Assembly (NCBI GenBank): GCA_017484085.1
Contig: JAFUTW010000038.1
Location: forward strand, 1 to 64,000
Source: Clostridia bacterium
GTDB taxonomy: Bacteria > Bacillota > Clostridia > Christensenellales > Aristaeellaceae
Direction: 5' to 3'
Length of the DNA stretch: 64,000 nucleotides
Below, one piece after another: positions 56,270-64,000 of the stretch (positions are counted from its first letter, which is position 1; the number at the start of each line of letters is the position of its first letter). A program made the position numbers and the translations under genes. The notes under the pieces were generated by a model that saw only the letters and a list, made by a program, of their open reading frames with translations, ran no database searches and was not told the origin of the DNA.

Positions 56270-57550
56270 ATGCAGTATACAGCGGTGCTTTTTGATCTGG
56301 ACGGCACGCTGACCCGTTCGGAGGAAGGGATCACGCGCTCTGCACTCTGGGCGGGCGAACAGCTGGGTTATACCGGCTTTCGGCAGGAGCAGCTGAAGGC
56401 GTTTATCGGGCCGCCCCTCTATGTGTCTTTCCCGGAGATCATGGGCATCCGGGACTCCGATGTCGATGAAGCTGTACGCCTGTACAAAGAGCGCTATGCC
56501 AGGATCGGTTGGCTGGAGAACGAGGTTTACCCCGGGATACCGCGGCTGCTTCGCAGCCTTAAAAAGCATGGCGTCAAAGCCTTTATCGCGACTGCTAAAC
56601 CGCAGGTCTTCGCCGAGCGGATAGCGGAGCGTTTCGGGCTTCTGCCGTATCTGGACGGGATCGTGGGACCGACGACGGAGCGGGTCTCCGTCTCCAAAGC
56701 GGATTTTGTGCGGCGCGCGGCTGGGCTTGCGGGCGGTGCGGCGGTGATGGTCGGCGACAGATGCTACGACATCGACGCGGCAAAGGAAGTCGGCCTCCCC
56801 TCGATCGGCGTGAGCTTTGGATACGGCAGCAGGGAGGAGCTGCTTGCATCCGGTGCGGATTCTGTTGCATCGGACGTGCGGGAGCTGCAGCGGCTGATCC
56901 TGGGCGACAAAGAACCGGCCCGCGGTCTGTTCATCTCCATGGAAGGGATGGACGGCTGCGGCAAGACGACGCAGAGGATGGCGCTTGTCCGGCATTTGGA
57001 GCGGCTGGGCTGGGAAGTGACGGTCACGCGCGAGCCCGGCGGGGACGGCATCGCAGAGCAGATCCGCAGGATCATCCTGGATCCTGCCAACGAGGCCATC
57101 TTTGACGAGACGGAAGCTTATCTGTATGCAGCAAGCCGGGCACAGAACGTGAGAGCGGTCATCCTCCCTGCGCTTACGGACGGAAGAGCCGTAGTCTGCG
57201 ACCGCTTCGTCGACTCCTCCATCGCTTACCAGGGCGGCGGACGGGGACTCGGTACGGAGCGGATCCGGGAGTTGAATGCGATGGCGGTTGACGGCTGCAT
57301 GCCGGACCTTACGGTCTACCTTGAGATGGCGGCGGACAAGGCGATCGAACGCCGCAGGAGCGCCGGGGAAGCAGACCGCCTGGAACGGCAGAAGGACAGC
57401 TTTTATGAGCGGACGGCGGCCGGATACGAGGCGCTGTATGCAAATGAGAAACGCGTTCTGCGTGTGGATGCGTCGGGCAGTATCGAAGAGGTCAGCGGCA
57501 GGATGCTGGAAGGCCTTGACAGACGCCTGACAGCGCTGGCTGCAGAATAA
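56270..57550 (+). CDS. HAD phosphatase fused to thymidylate kinase
   Basis: 426 residues in two domains. Residues 1-211: HAD hydrolase of the phosphoglycolate-phosphatase kind (FDLDGT at 8-13, FIATAKP, VGDRCYDIDAA near 161-171). Residues 218-426: dTMP kinase with P-loop GMDGCGKTT (226-234), TREPGG, the DRFVDSSIAYQGGGRGLG lid region and a typical tail. Thymidylate kinase makes dTDP from dTMP; the HAD part may remove a wrong or excess nucleotide monophosphate. The joint (LGDKEPARGLFISMEG) has no stop or frameshift. AAGGAG overlaps the previous stop. tmk is not seen elsewhere in the window. Confidence 0.92.
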   Translation: MQYTAVLFDLDGTLTRSEEGITRSALWAGEQLGYTGFRQEQLKAFIGPPLYVSFPEIMGIRDSDVDEAVRLYKERYARIGWLENEVYPGIPRLLRSLKKHGVKAFIATAKPQVFAERIAERFGLLPYLDGIVGPTTERVSVSKADFVRRAAGLAGGAAVMVGDRCYDIDAAKEVGLPSIGVSFGYGSREELLASGADSVASDVRELQRLILGDKEPARGLFISMEGMDGCGKTTQRMALVRHLERLGWEVTVTREPGGDGIAEQIRRIILDPANEAIFDETEAYLYAASRAQNVRAVILPALTDGRAVVCDRFVDSSIAYQGGGRGLGTERIRELNAMAVDGCMPDLTVYLEMAADKAIERRRSAGEADRLERQKDSFYERTAAGYEALYANEKRVLRVDASGSIEEVSGRMLEGLDRRLTALAAE

Positions 57551-57559
57551 GGGGGAAAT

Positions 57560-58654
57560 ATGGCCAGGATCGTAGTGGGGCTTTCGGGGGGCGTCGATTC
57601 CTCGGTGGCAGCGCTGCTGCTGAAGCGCGCCGGGCATGAGGTCATCGGCGTCTTCATGAAGAACTGGGAAGAGAAGGACGAGAACGGCGTCTGCACCAGC
57701 GAAGCGGACTGGGCGGACGTCCGAAGCGTCTGTGAAAAGATCGATATCCCGTATTATGCCGTCAATTTCGCAAAAGAGTATTACGACCGGGTCTTTTCCT
57801 ACTTTCTGGAGGAATACCGCAGAGGGCGGACGCCTAACCCGGATGTGCTGTGCAACAGGGAGATCAAGTTCCGCTCTTTTCTTGATTTTGCGATGAAGCT
57901 CGGCGCGGATGCCTTGGCAACCGGGCATTTCTGCAGGCTGGGCGAAGACGCACAGGGGCGGAAAACGCTGCTGCGGGGCGTCGACCCGGCAAAGGATCAG
58001 AGCTATTTCCTGTATATGCTGGGGCAGCAGGCCTTATCGCGCGCACAGTTTCCCGTCGGCGGCATGACCAAGGGCGAGGTGCGGCGCATTGCGCAGGAGG
58101 CCGGCCTTGTAACGAGCGGCAAAAAGGATTCCACCGGCGTCTGCTTTATCGGGGAGCGCCGCTTTAAGCCTTTCCTACAGCAGTTCCTGCCCGCACAGCC
58201 CGGGGAGATGCAGACGCCGGAGGGCCGGGTCGTCGGGCGGCATGACGGGCTTATGTATTACACGCTGGGACAGCGCAGAGGCCTGGGGATCGGCGGCAGC
58301 GGGACAGGAGAGCGCTGGTTTGTCCTCGGAAAGGACCTGGAACGCAACGTGCTCATCGTGGCGCAGGGTGGAGATCATCCGCTGCTTTACAGCAAAACGG
58401 CGAAAGGAAGCGGCCTTACCTGGATAGCCGGGGAAGCGCCGCAAAACAGGTTTGAATGCACCTGCAAGTACCGCTACAGGCAGCCGGACCAGCCCGTCAC
58501 GGTTGAAATCTGCGAAGACGGAACCGTGCTGGTGACATCCAAAGAGCCGCAGAGGGCGGTGACCCCGGGACAGAGCATGGTGTTTTATGACGGTGAACGG
58601 TGCCTTGGAGGTGCCGTGTGTGACGAAGTGCTGGATGCGGGTATGTGCGGATGA
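57560..58654 (+). CDS. mnmA: tRNA-specific 2-thiouridylase MnmA
   Basis: Thiolates U34 of Lys, Glu and Gln tRNAs at position 2, using ATP and sulfur relayed by a desulfurase. 364 residues with PP-loop [16 protein letters not shown], the two catalytic Cys in [13 protein letters not shown] and [12 protein letters not shown], and the [10 protein letters not shown] segment. GGGGGAAA precedes the ATG. The stop overlaps the DUF5662 gene as ATGA. Confidence 0.96.
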   Translation: MARIVVGLSGGVDSSVAALLLKRAGHEVIGVFMKNWEEKDENGVCTSEADWADVRSVCEKIDIPYYAVNFAKEYYDRVFSYFLEEYRRGRTPNPDVLCNREIKFRSFLDFAMKLGADALATGHFCRLGEDAQGRKTLLRGVDPAKDQSYFLYMLGQQALSRAQFPVGGMTKGEVRRIAQEAGLVTSGKKDSTGVCFIGERRFKPFLQQFLPAQPGEMQTPEGRVVGRHDGLMYYTLGQRRGLGIGGSGTGERWFVLGKDLERNVLIVAQGGDHPLLYSKTAKGSGLTWIAGEAPQNRFECTCKYRYRQPDQPVTVEICEDGTVLVTSKEPQRAVTPGQSMVFYDGERCLGGAVCDEVLDAGMCG

Positions 58655-59193
58655 ACGGAATCGGGAAGCTTTGGGGACACTTTAAAACCATAACCCAGCA
58701 CCGGCACACGGTCATGCGCCTCTGCGCCAAAGCGGGGCTGCTGAAGCAGGGGCTTGTGCATGATCTGTCCAAGTATTCTCCTGCGGAATTCATACCGGGC
58801 GTGCGCTTTTTCGACGGTCATCATTCCCCGACGGAGGATGAACGCAAAGCCTGCGGGTACTCTGCAGCCTGGATGCATCACAAAGGGCGGAACCGTCACC
58901 ATTGGGAATACTGGACGGATCTCAATCCGGCCGAGCACCGGTATATGGCCGTGTCCATGCCCCGCCGGTATGTGGGCGAAATGATCTGCGACAGGATCGC
59001 CGCAGGCAAGACCTATCACGGAAAAGACTACAGAGACGGTGATCCGCTGGATTATTTTCTCAGCGGAAAGGCGAAGGACGCCATGCACAAAGACACGGCA
59101 GAAGCGCTGACGCGGTTTTTAACGCAGCTGCGGGACGAAGGCGAGGATGCGATGTTCGCTTCTCTGCGGGAATGGATACGGGAAGAGGAATAA
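58651..59193 (+). CDS. DUF5662 family protein
   Basis: 180 residues with many conserved His and Asp: [49 protein letters not shown]. The spacing of His-x-x-x-His/His-Asp groups suggests a metal-dependent HD-like hydrolase, but no reaction is known for the family. ATG 58651 overlaps the mnmA stop; a GTG two codons earlier is possible. It is in one run with mnmA and the rRNA pseudouridine synthase. Confidence 0.8.
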   Translation: MNGIGKLWGHFKTITQHRHTVMRLCAKAGLLKQGLVHDLSKYSPAEFIPGVRFFDGHHSPTEDERKACGYSAAWMHHKGRNRHHWEYWTDLNPAEHRYMAVSMPRRYVGEMICDRIAAGKTYHGKDYRDGDPLDYFLSGKAKDAMHKDTAEALTRFLTQLRDEGEDAMFASLREWIREEE

Positions 59194-59197
59194 TTGG

Positions 59198-59908
59198 ATG
59201 AGATTACAGAAATACATGGCGGAATGCGGGGTCGCCTCCAGACGCAAATGCGAGGAGATCATCCTGCAGGGCCGGGTGGCTGTCAACGGGCAGACCGTGA
59301 GCGAAATGGGCACCCAGGTTGAAGAAGGGGACGTTGTCACGCTGGATGGGGAAGTGATCCGGCCGGAGGAGGAGAAGCGGTATATTCTCTATCACAAACC
59401 GGCGGGCGAGGTGACGACGGTCAGCGACGACAAGGGGCGGGAGACGGTCATGGACCGGTTCCGCGGCCTGCCGGTGCGCGTGTATCCGGTCGGCCGCCTG
59501 GATTATGACAGTGAAGGGCTCCTGCTGCTCACCAACGACGGCGCGCTGGCGCAGCGGCTGACCCATCCCTCCTGCGAGGTGGATAAGACCTATCTGGCGC
59601 GCGTGACCGGACAGCCGACAGCGGAAGAACTGGAACGCCTGAGAAAGGGCGTCATCATGGAAGGGGACGAGCGGCGCACCTGGCCGGCAAAGGTGAAGGT
59701 GCTGCGAACCGGCGAGATCTGGACGGAACTGCTCATCACGATCCATGAGGGAAGAAACCGCCAGGTCCGCAGGATGGCGGCCGCGATCGGGCACCAGGTC
59801 GTCCTGCTGCGGCGGGTCAGGTTCGGCCCGCTGGATCTGGGCGGACTTCGCCGGGGAGAATGGCGGGAACTGACTGAAGGAGAACTGGAAAAACTGAAGC
59901 GGCTGTAA
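59198..59908 (+). CDS. 23S/16S rRNA pseudouridine synthase (RsuA/RluB family)
   Basis: 236 residues. N-terminal S4 RNA-binding domain (MRLQKYMAECGVASRRKCEE, GRVAVNG) and a synthase domain with catalytic Asp in VGRLDYDSEGLLLLTND, plus the family motif YLARVTG and GRNRQVRRMAAAIGH near the end. RluB (23S U2605) is the best guess among the family, but RsuA (16S) cannot be excluded by sequence alone. ATG 59198 is chosen as the conserved RLQKYMAE start. Confidence 0.92.
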   Translation: MRLQKYMAECGVASRRKCEEIILQGRVAVNGQTVSEMGTQVEEGDVVTLDGEVIRPEEEKRYILYHKPAGEVTTVSDDKGRETVMDRFRGLPVRVYPVGRLDYDSEGLLLLTNDGALAQRLTHPSCEVDKTYLARVTGQPTAEELERLRKGVIMEGDERRTWPAKVKVLRTGEIWTELLITIHEGRNRQVRRMAAAIGHQVVLLRRVRFGPLDLGGLRRGEWRELTEGELEKLKRL

Positions 59909-59932
59909 CTGGCCGGCAGAGGAGGCTGCAGC

Positions 59933-62716
59933 ATGAAGAGCGATCTGACGTGCCCGGTAGAGATCATCGGCGTGGAGATCCACAGAGAGAACGAATCGGA
60001 AGGTAACACCGGCCGGATCGTCTGCCTCATCGACTTTTTAAACCTTGCGGAGCGGGAAGTCAGCAGCATCCAGATGAACATCATCTGTTTTGACCAGGAG
60101 GATCACCGGCTGGGCGGAAGACTGGTCCGCGCGACGGTGCACGGGGAGGCAAAAGCGGCTTTCACGGGCGCCTTTGCGCCGGAGCACGTTGATGGAGCTG
60201 CGCGGGTGGAATCCTCCGTTGAGAAGGTCTGGTATTCGGACGGTGTGCTTTGGCGCAGAGAAGAAAAAAATGTGCGCGAGTACGAGCCGAACCTCCTTCC
60301 GGAAGGGCGGGAGCTGGACAGGCTGCGCGCCTACGCAGGGCCTGACGCCAGAGGATATGCCCGTGAGGACGACTCGGTCTGGCTGTGCGTGTGCGGCAGG
60401 GCCAACCGCACGAGCGAGGATCTGTGCATGCGCTGCGGGAGAGAGCGCGGTTTTGTCATGCGGCAATACTCCTTTGAGGCGATCGATCAAACGCTTGGGG
60501 ACAAGGAACGCAGCCTGCAGCAGAAGACGCTGGACAACGTGCGCAGGAGCAGCGAGGAGAGCGCCTGGGACGCAGATATGAAGCAAAAGCGCCGGATCCG
60601 GCGCAGGAAAAGGACGATCCGGACGATCGTGCTGCTGGCATTGGCTGCAGCTGCACTGGCTGCCTGGCGGTGGGGGATCCCCGCTGCGCTCTGCTTCATG
60701 GGGGACAAAAAGCTTGCGGAGGGTAAGGCGGGCGACGCGAAAGCGCTTTATGAACGTGTCAGCAGCGGATGGCCGGGTCTGTACGACGCACAGGCAAAAG
60801 CACAGGCTGCGGAACTCCAGGTCATCGACGGGCTGATCGAGGAAGGGACGGAGCAGGCGCTGCAGCTTGCGGCGGAACGCGCCGGAGAAGCCGGCGACGC
60901 TGCGCGGCAGAAAACGGCCAAACTCCGTCAGGCAGCTCTGCTGGAGAAGAACGGAGATGCCGCCGGAGCTGAGAAGATCCTGAGGAGCATGGCAGGCGAC
61001 AGGGAAGCTGAGGAAGCGCTTTGCAGACTTGTTTACAGCGCTGCGCAAGCTGCGCAGGAGAAGCTCGATTACCCGCTGGCGATTGAGAAGTTTGCTTCTC
61101 TAGGCGCATATGAGGACGCTGAGGCGAGGCGGACGGAATGCGTATACCTTTACGGCCGCCAGCTTTTAAGAGAGGGTAAATACGAAGAGGCCTGCGTCCA
61201 GCTGGAAGGCATTGCCGGTTATCAGGATACCGTTTCACTGCTGCGAAGCGCGCGTTACGGGCTGGCCGCAGCTTACGAAACAGCCGGGCGCATGCAGGAT
61301 GCGGCGCAGCTGTTTGAAAGCCTCGGCATCTACGAGGACGCGCAGAGCCATGCGAAAGCCTGCCGCTATGCAGCCGGACAGGCGGCGCTGAAAGAAGGAG
61401 ACGCGGTCACGGCTGCAGAGCAGTTCAGCCTTGCGGAAGACCATGAAGATGCAAGGGCGCTCTTCGCCGAAACCGCGGCGAACCTGGCGGATGAAGCCAT
61501 CGCGGCGGAGGACTGGCAGGAAGCCATCGGTTGGCTTACCCAGCTTCCGAGGGATGCGGAAACGACGGATAAGCTGAACCTGGCGGTCTATGCCTGGGCG
61601 GAGAAACTGCTTTCTGAAGACAGGACAGAAGAGGCCGCAGTGGAATTCGCCTCTCTGGGGGATTATTCTGACGCGAGAGAAAAGGCCAATGAGCTGGAGT
61701 ACACGCTCGCGACCGGGGAGATGGAGCAGTCGCCGGAAGAGGCTATGGCGCGCTTTGAAGCGCTGGGGGCTTATAAGGACGCTGCTGCGATGGCCAAAGA
61801 ATGCCGGAAGGCGTGGGCGGAGCAGCTTTACGCCGAGCGGGACTATGAGAATGCGCTGTCGGTCTATCTGTCCCTGGAAGGAGATCCGCAGGCGGCGGAG
61901 CAGGCGAGGCGCTGCCGTTACGCGATGGCAGAGGAGAGCTTCAAAGCGGGTGATTTTGAAAAAGCCGCATCGCTTTACGTGCTGTGCGGCACCTATCTGG
62001 ACGCGGAAGAAGGCGTGCTCCGCGCCAGGTATGCGATGGCCGTACAGATGGAAGAGAGCGGCGACTACCAAAAGGCCGCGGAGGCCTTTGGCCGGCTGGG
62101 GGCTTACAGCGATGCCAAGCTGGCCGTGACCCGCTGTGAGGACGAGTGGCTGCGGGAAAGATGGACGGAAGCGCAGCTGGATACGGATCTCGGCAACTAC
62201 CGCGGTGTCATCGGGGCACTGGAAGACGTATGGCAGGAAAAGCTGCCGCAGCGGTATGCTGATATCCCCAAGCTCTACGAAGATGCCTGCCTGGGTCTGG
62301 CCCAGGAACTGATCGGTTTGGGACGCCCGCTGGAGGCTCTGCCGTATCTTGAGAAGATACCGGAGAACCGGACGGCCAAAAAGCGGCTGAACGATTATGT
62401 CTACCGGATCATCGGCCGGTGGAAGGAAACGCGGGGAACAGAGTTCAACTTCCGGCGTGACGGGACCTGCAGCATTGCCGGCACAGAGCGGTTTTTCGGC
62501 GGCAGCGGATACGAAGTTTACATCGGAGACGAACCCTGGCCAAGGAGCGCGGCCTACTCGGTCGTCAGCCTGCGCGGCACGACCCTGACGCTGAAGGATA
62601 AAGCGACGGGCAAAAACCTGCGGCTCACTTATCTGGGCGAACCGCTGGAAGCGCCGGAGGAAACGGCGGGGGCGGCGGAAGCGCCGGAACAGCAGGGAGA
62701 ACAGAAAGCGGAATGA
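59933..62716 (+). CDS. membrane-anchored zinc-ribbon/TPR-like repeat protein
   Basis: 927 residues, function unknown. Residues 1-145 form an alpha/beta domain of no recognised family. Residues 150-173 hold a ribbon CVCGRAN...CMRCGRE with four Cys. After a basic stretch (KQKRRIRRRKRTIRT) one membrane helix follows at about 229-256. The C-terminal two-thirds are at least nine TPR-like repeats of about 35-40 residues with a consensus A-x-x-F-x-x-LG-x-Y-x-DA (FASLGAYEDAEA, FESLGIYEDAQS, FASLGDYSDARE, FEALGAYKDAAA, FGRLGAYSDAKL). It ends in a beta-rich domain. The layout suggests an inside-zinc, outside-repeat membrane sensor or scaffold; inferred. Its stop overlaps the next gene. Confidence 0.85.
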   Translation: MKSDLTCPVEIIGVEIHRENESEGNTGRIVCLIDFLNLAEREVSSIQMNIICFDQEDHRLGGRLVRATVHGEAKAAFTGAFAPEHVDGAARVESSVEKVWYSDGVLWRREEKNVREYEPNLLPEGRELDRLRAYAGPDARGYAREDDSVWLCVCGRANRTSEDLCMRCGRERGFVMRQYSFEAIDQTLGDKERSLQQKTLDNVRRSSEESAWDADMKQKRRIRRRKRTIRTIVLLALAAAALAAWRWGIPAALCFMGDKKLAEGKAGDAKALYERVSSGWPGLYDAQAKAQAAELQVIDGLIEEGTEQALQLAAERAGEAGDAARQKTAKLRQAALLEKNGDAAGAEKILRSMAGDREAEEALCRLVYSAAQAAQEKLDYPLAIEKFASLGAYEDAEARRTECVYLYGRQLLREGKYEEACVQLEGIAGYQDTVSLLRSARYGLAAAYETAGRMQDAAQLFESLGIYEDAQSHAKACRYAAGQAALKEGDAVTAAEQFSLAEDHEDARALFAETAANLADEAIAAEDWQEAIGWLTQLPRDAETTDKLNLAVYAWAEKLLSEDRTEEAAVEFASLGDYSDAREKANELEYTLATGEMEQSPEEAMARFEALGAYKDAAAMAKECRKAWAEQLYAERDYENALSVYLSLEGDPQAAEQARRCRYAMAEESFKAGDFEKAASLYVLCGTYLDAEEGVLRARYAMAVQMEESGDYQKAAEAFGRLGAYSDAKLAVTRCEDEWLRERWTEAQLDTDLGNYRGVIGALEDVWQEKLPQRYADIPKLYEDACLGLAQELIGLGRPLEALPYLEKIPENRTAKKRLNDYVYRIIGRWKETRGTEFNFRRDGTCSIAGTERFFGGSGYEVYIGDEPWPRSAAYSVVSLRGTTLTLKDKATGKNLRLTYLGEPLEAPEETAGAAEAPEQQGEQKAE

Positions 62717-63093
62717 AAAAGAGGGACTGGATCGTCATCCTGGGAATGCTGCTGCTGGCGGGCGGCCTGTACCTTTTCAACAGGCTGTCTGCGGGTAAAG
62801 CGGGGAGCGCTTTCAGCGTGACGGTTGACGGGAAGCAAGTGCTGAAAGCCTCTCTCGGCCTGGATGCCGTTTACCCGGTAAAGCAGGAAGACGGAGCCGT
62901 TAACCTTATCGAGGTCAAAGACGGCGCTGTCAGCATGCGGGAAGCCAATTGCCGGGACGGCCTGTGTATACGGCAGGGAAAGACCCGCAGCCCTGCGAAG
63001 AATATCGTCTGCCTGCCGCACAAGCTGGTCGTATCCGTGCTAAGCGATGGAGAGAGCGGACAGGACAGCGACCTGGATATCATCGTGCAGTGA
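62713..63093 (+). CDS. NusG domain II-containing membrane-anchored protein
   Basis: 126 residues. One N-terminal membrane helix (WIVILGMLLLAGGLYLF) precedes a NusG_II-type beta domain (SVTVDGKQVLKASLG, NCRDGLCIRQGKTRSPAKNIVCLPHKLVV). The NCxDxLC... IVCLPxxLVV pattern is the usual hallmark. In Clostridia such proteins are often found near electron-transfer or thiamine-type genes, but here the neighbour is the TPR-like protein, to which it is coupled by an ATGA overlap. Role unknown. Confidence 0.88.
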   Translation: MKKRDWIVILGMLLLAGGLYLFNRLSAGKAGSAFSVTVDGKQVLKASLGLDAVYPVKQEDGAVNLIEVKDGAVSMREANCRDGLCIRQGKTRSPAKNIVCLPHKLVVSVLSDGESGQDSDLDIIVQ

Positions 63094-63105
63094 TCTGGAG
63101 GAGAA

Positions 63106-64000
63106 ATGCGTCTGTTAACACGCTGGCTGGAGGATGCCCGCAGCAAACCGGATACGGGCTATGTTGACATCTGCGACGGCATCCGGGTGCTGGCGATCGG
63201 CATCGTAGCGTGGTTCCACATCTGGCAGCAGTCCTGGCTTTGGCCGGGATTTACGCTGTTCGGGGTGCGGATCGATCTGGACCCTGTCATCCGCTCCGGG
63301 TATATGTGGGTGGATATCATGATCCTGATCAGCGGATTCTGTCACTATCTGCCGTGGGCCAGGCTGGAGGACGGGGCACCCGATCCGTCGGCGCTCGTCT
63401 TCTACCGTAAAAGGATAGCCCGCATCCTTCCGTCCTACGTGCTTGCCGTCGTCGTGTGCTTCCTTGGGGCGCTTGGCGCCGGGATCTTCTACCGGACAGG
63501 AGCGCAGGCGGCGAAGGATCTTGCGGCACACCTGACGTTCACCAACGTCTTTTTCTATGATACTTATTACGGAACGCCGATCAACGCGGGGCTGTGGACG
63601 ATTGCGGTGGAGATGCATTTTTACCTGCTGTTCCCGCTGATTGCCAAAGCCTTCCGCAGATTACCGGGCGCAACGGCAGCTGCGATGATCGCCGCAGCGC
63701 TCTCTTTCCGCGGCTGGGCGGCGGCGAACCGGACGGACGTCAGCCTGCTTTTTAATCAGCTGATCGCTTATCTGGATATATTTGCGCTGGGCATGCTGAC
63801 GGCGCTGCTGCATGTCAAGCTCTCTCATACGAAACGCGGCCCGGCAAGCCGGATTCTCTGCAGCGTGCTGGCGGTGGGGGCTTTCCTGTTGCTGCTGAGG
63901 CTGGGAAGAGAGCAGTCCAAGTGTCCGAATGTGGATGCGATCCGACTGGGACAGATGCAGCGCAGGCTGGCCATGGGGATCTGCGGATCTCTGCTGCTGC
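63106..64000 (+). CDS. acyltransferase 3 family membrane protein (3' end outside window)
   Basis: The frame is open from ATG 63106 (GGAGGAG 3-9 bases upstream) to the window end, 298 residues so far. It has the family's N-terminal pattern (DICDGIRVLAIGIVAWFHIW with the functional His), SGF and YRKRIARILPSYVLAVVV, and TIAVEMHFYLLFPLI, equivalent to the usual LW-x-L-x-VExQFYL motif. About eight membrane helices are seen so far. Such enzymes O-acetylate sugars or peptidoglycan, and the proximity to an O-antigen-ligase-like gene supports an envelope role; the actual substrate is unknown. Confidence 0.88.
   Translation, partial: MRLLTRWLEDARSKPDTGYVDICDGIRVLAIGIVAWFHIWQQSWLWPGFTLFGVRIDLDPVIRSGYMWVDIMILISGFCHYLPWARLEDGAPDPSALVFYRKRIARILPSYVLAVVVCFLGALGAGIFYRTGAQAAKDLAAHLTFTNVFFYDTYYGTPINAGLWTIAVEMHFYLLFPLIAKAFRRLPGATAAAMIAAALSFRGWAAANRTDVSLLFNQLIAYLDIFALGMLTALLHVKLSHTKRGPASRILCSVLAVGAFLLLLRLGREQSKCPNVDAIRLGQMQRRLAMGICGSLLL

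Noticed and set aside
56063..57928. A 621-codon minus-strand frame opposite the HAD-thymidylate kinase gene
   Set aside because: Overlaps three plus-strand genes with intact catalytic motifs; no plausible start or family.

Overview
The window reads as a chromosomal segment of a moderately GC-rich member of the Clostridia (Firmicutes/Bacillota). The main pointers are a CIRCE-controlled hrcA-grpE-dnaK-dnaJ operon, Firmicutes-type class III fructose bisphosphatase, AGGAGG-type Shine-Dalgarno sites, an F1Fo ATP synthase whose c subunit carries a sodium-type ion site, a sortase-anchored surface protein, and VanW/NusG-II/DUF5662 proteins common in Clostridia. A gut Clostridiales/Christensenellales-like lineage is a guess only. 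No rRNA, tRNA, CRISPR array or insertion sequence was seen.

Layout. (1) 1-11948, plus strand, core: end of infB, rbfA, nrnA, truB, ribF; then the heat-shock operon hrcA-grpE-dnaK-dnaJ with prmA and rsmE. (2) 12002-18935: atp operon in the order I-a-c-b-delta-alpha-gamma-beta-epsilon with its own promoter and terminator, followed by a transaldolase-like aldolase. (3) About 19664-22060: an AT-richer prophage remnant with a frameshifted small gene, an N-terminally truncated phage head-morphogenesis protein carrying a nuclease-like C-terminal toxin domain, a P-loop protein, a small coiled-coil protein and a truncated large terminase. (4) 22060-29494, minus strand: VTC polyphosphate-polymerase-like protein, DUF4956 membrane protein and lamin-tail/CotH kinase protein as one operon, then a secreted caspase-like protease, a TetR regulator and rpmE, with recognisable promoters and terminators. 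(5) 29805-40442: a single 3545-residue cell-wall-anchored adhesin built from pilin-type repeats, with two unusual insertions. (6) 40615-42126, minus: a CoA-transferase. (7) 42290-64000, plus: tilS, hpt, ftsH, a PHP phosphoesterase, a VanW protein, fbp, an ACT/DUF711 pair, pepF, envelope membrane proteins, a HAD-thymidylate kinase fusion, mnmA, DUF5662, an RluB-type pseudouridine synthase, a zinc-ribbon/TPR-like protein, a NusG-II protein and an acyltransferase cut by the window end.

How the parts work together. The left and right thirds are housekeeping: translation initiation, ribosome maturation and rRNA/tRNA modification, protein folding and quality control, energy conservation and nucleotide salvage. 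The middle (19.7-42 kb) is accessory and surface-directed. The most unusual material is the giant adhesin with DnaJ-like CxxCxGxG cysteine motifs and a nested leucine-rich/InlB-type block, the phage-head/toxin fusion cassette, the CotH-DUF4956-VTC operon beside a secreted caspase, the two-carboxylate sodium-type ATP synthase rotor, and the HAD-thymidylate kinase fusion.

Starts were moved inward in many genes where a good Shine-Dalgarno site or a promoter position decided them; the reasons are given per entry.
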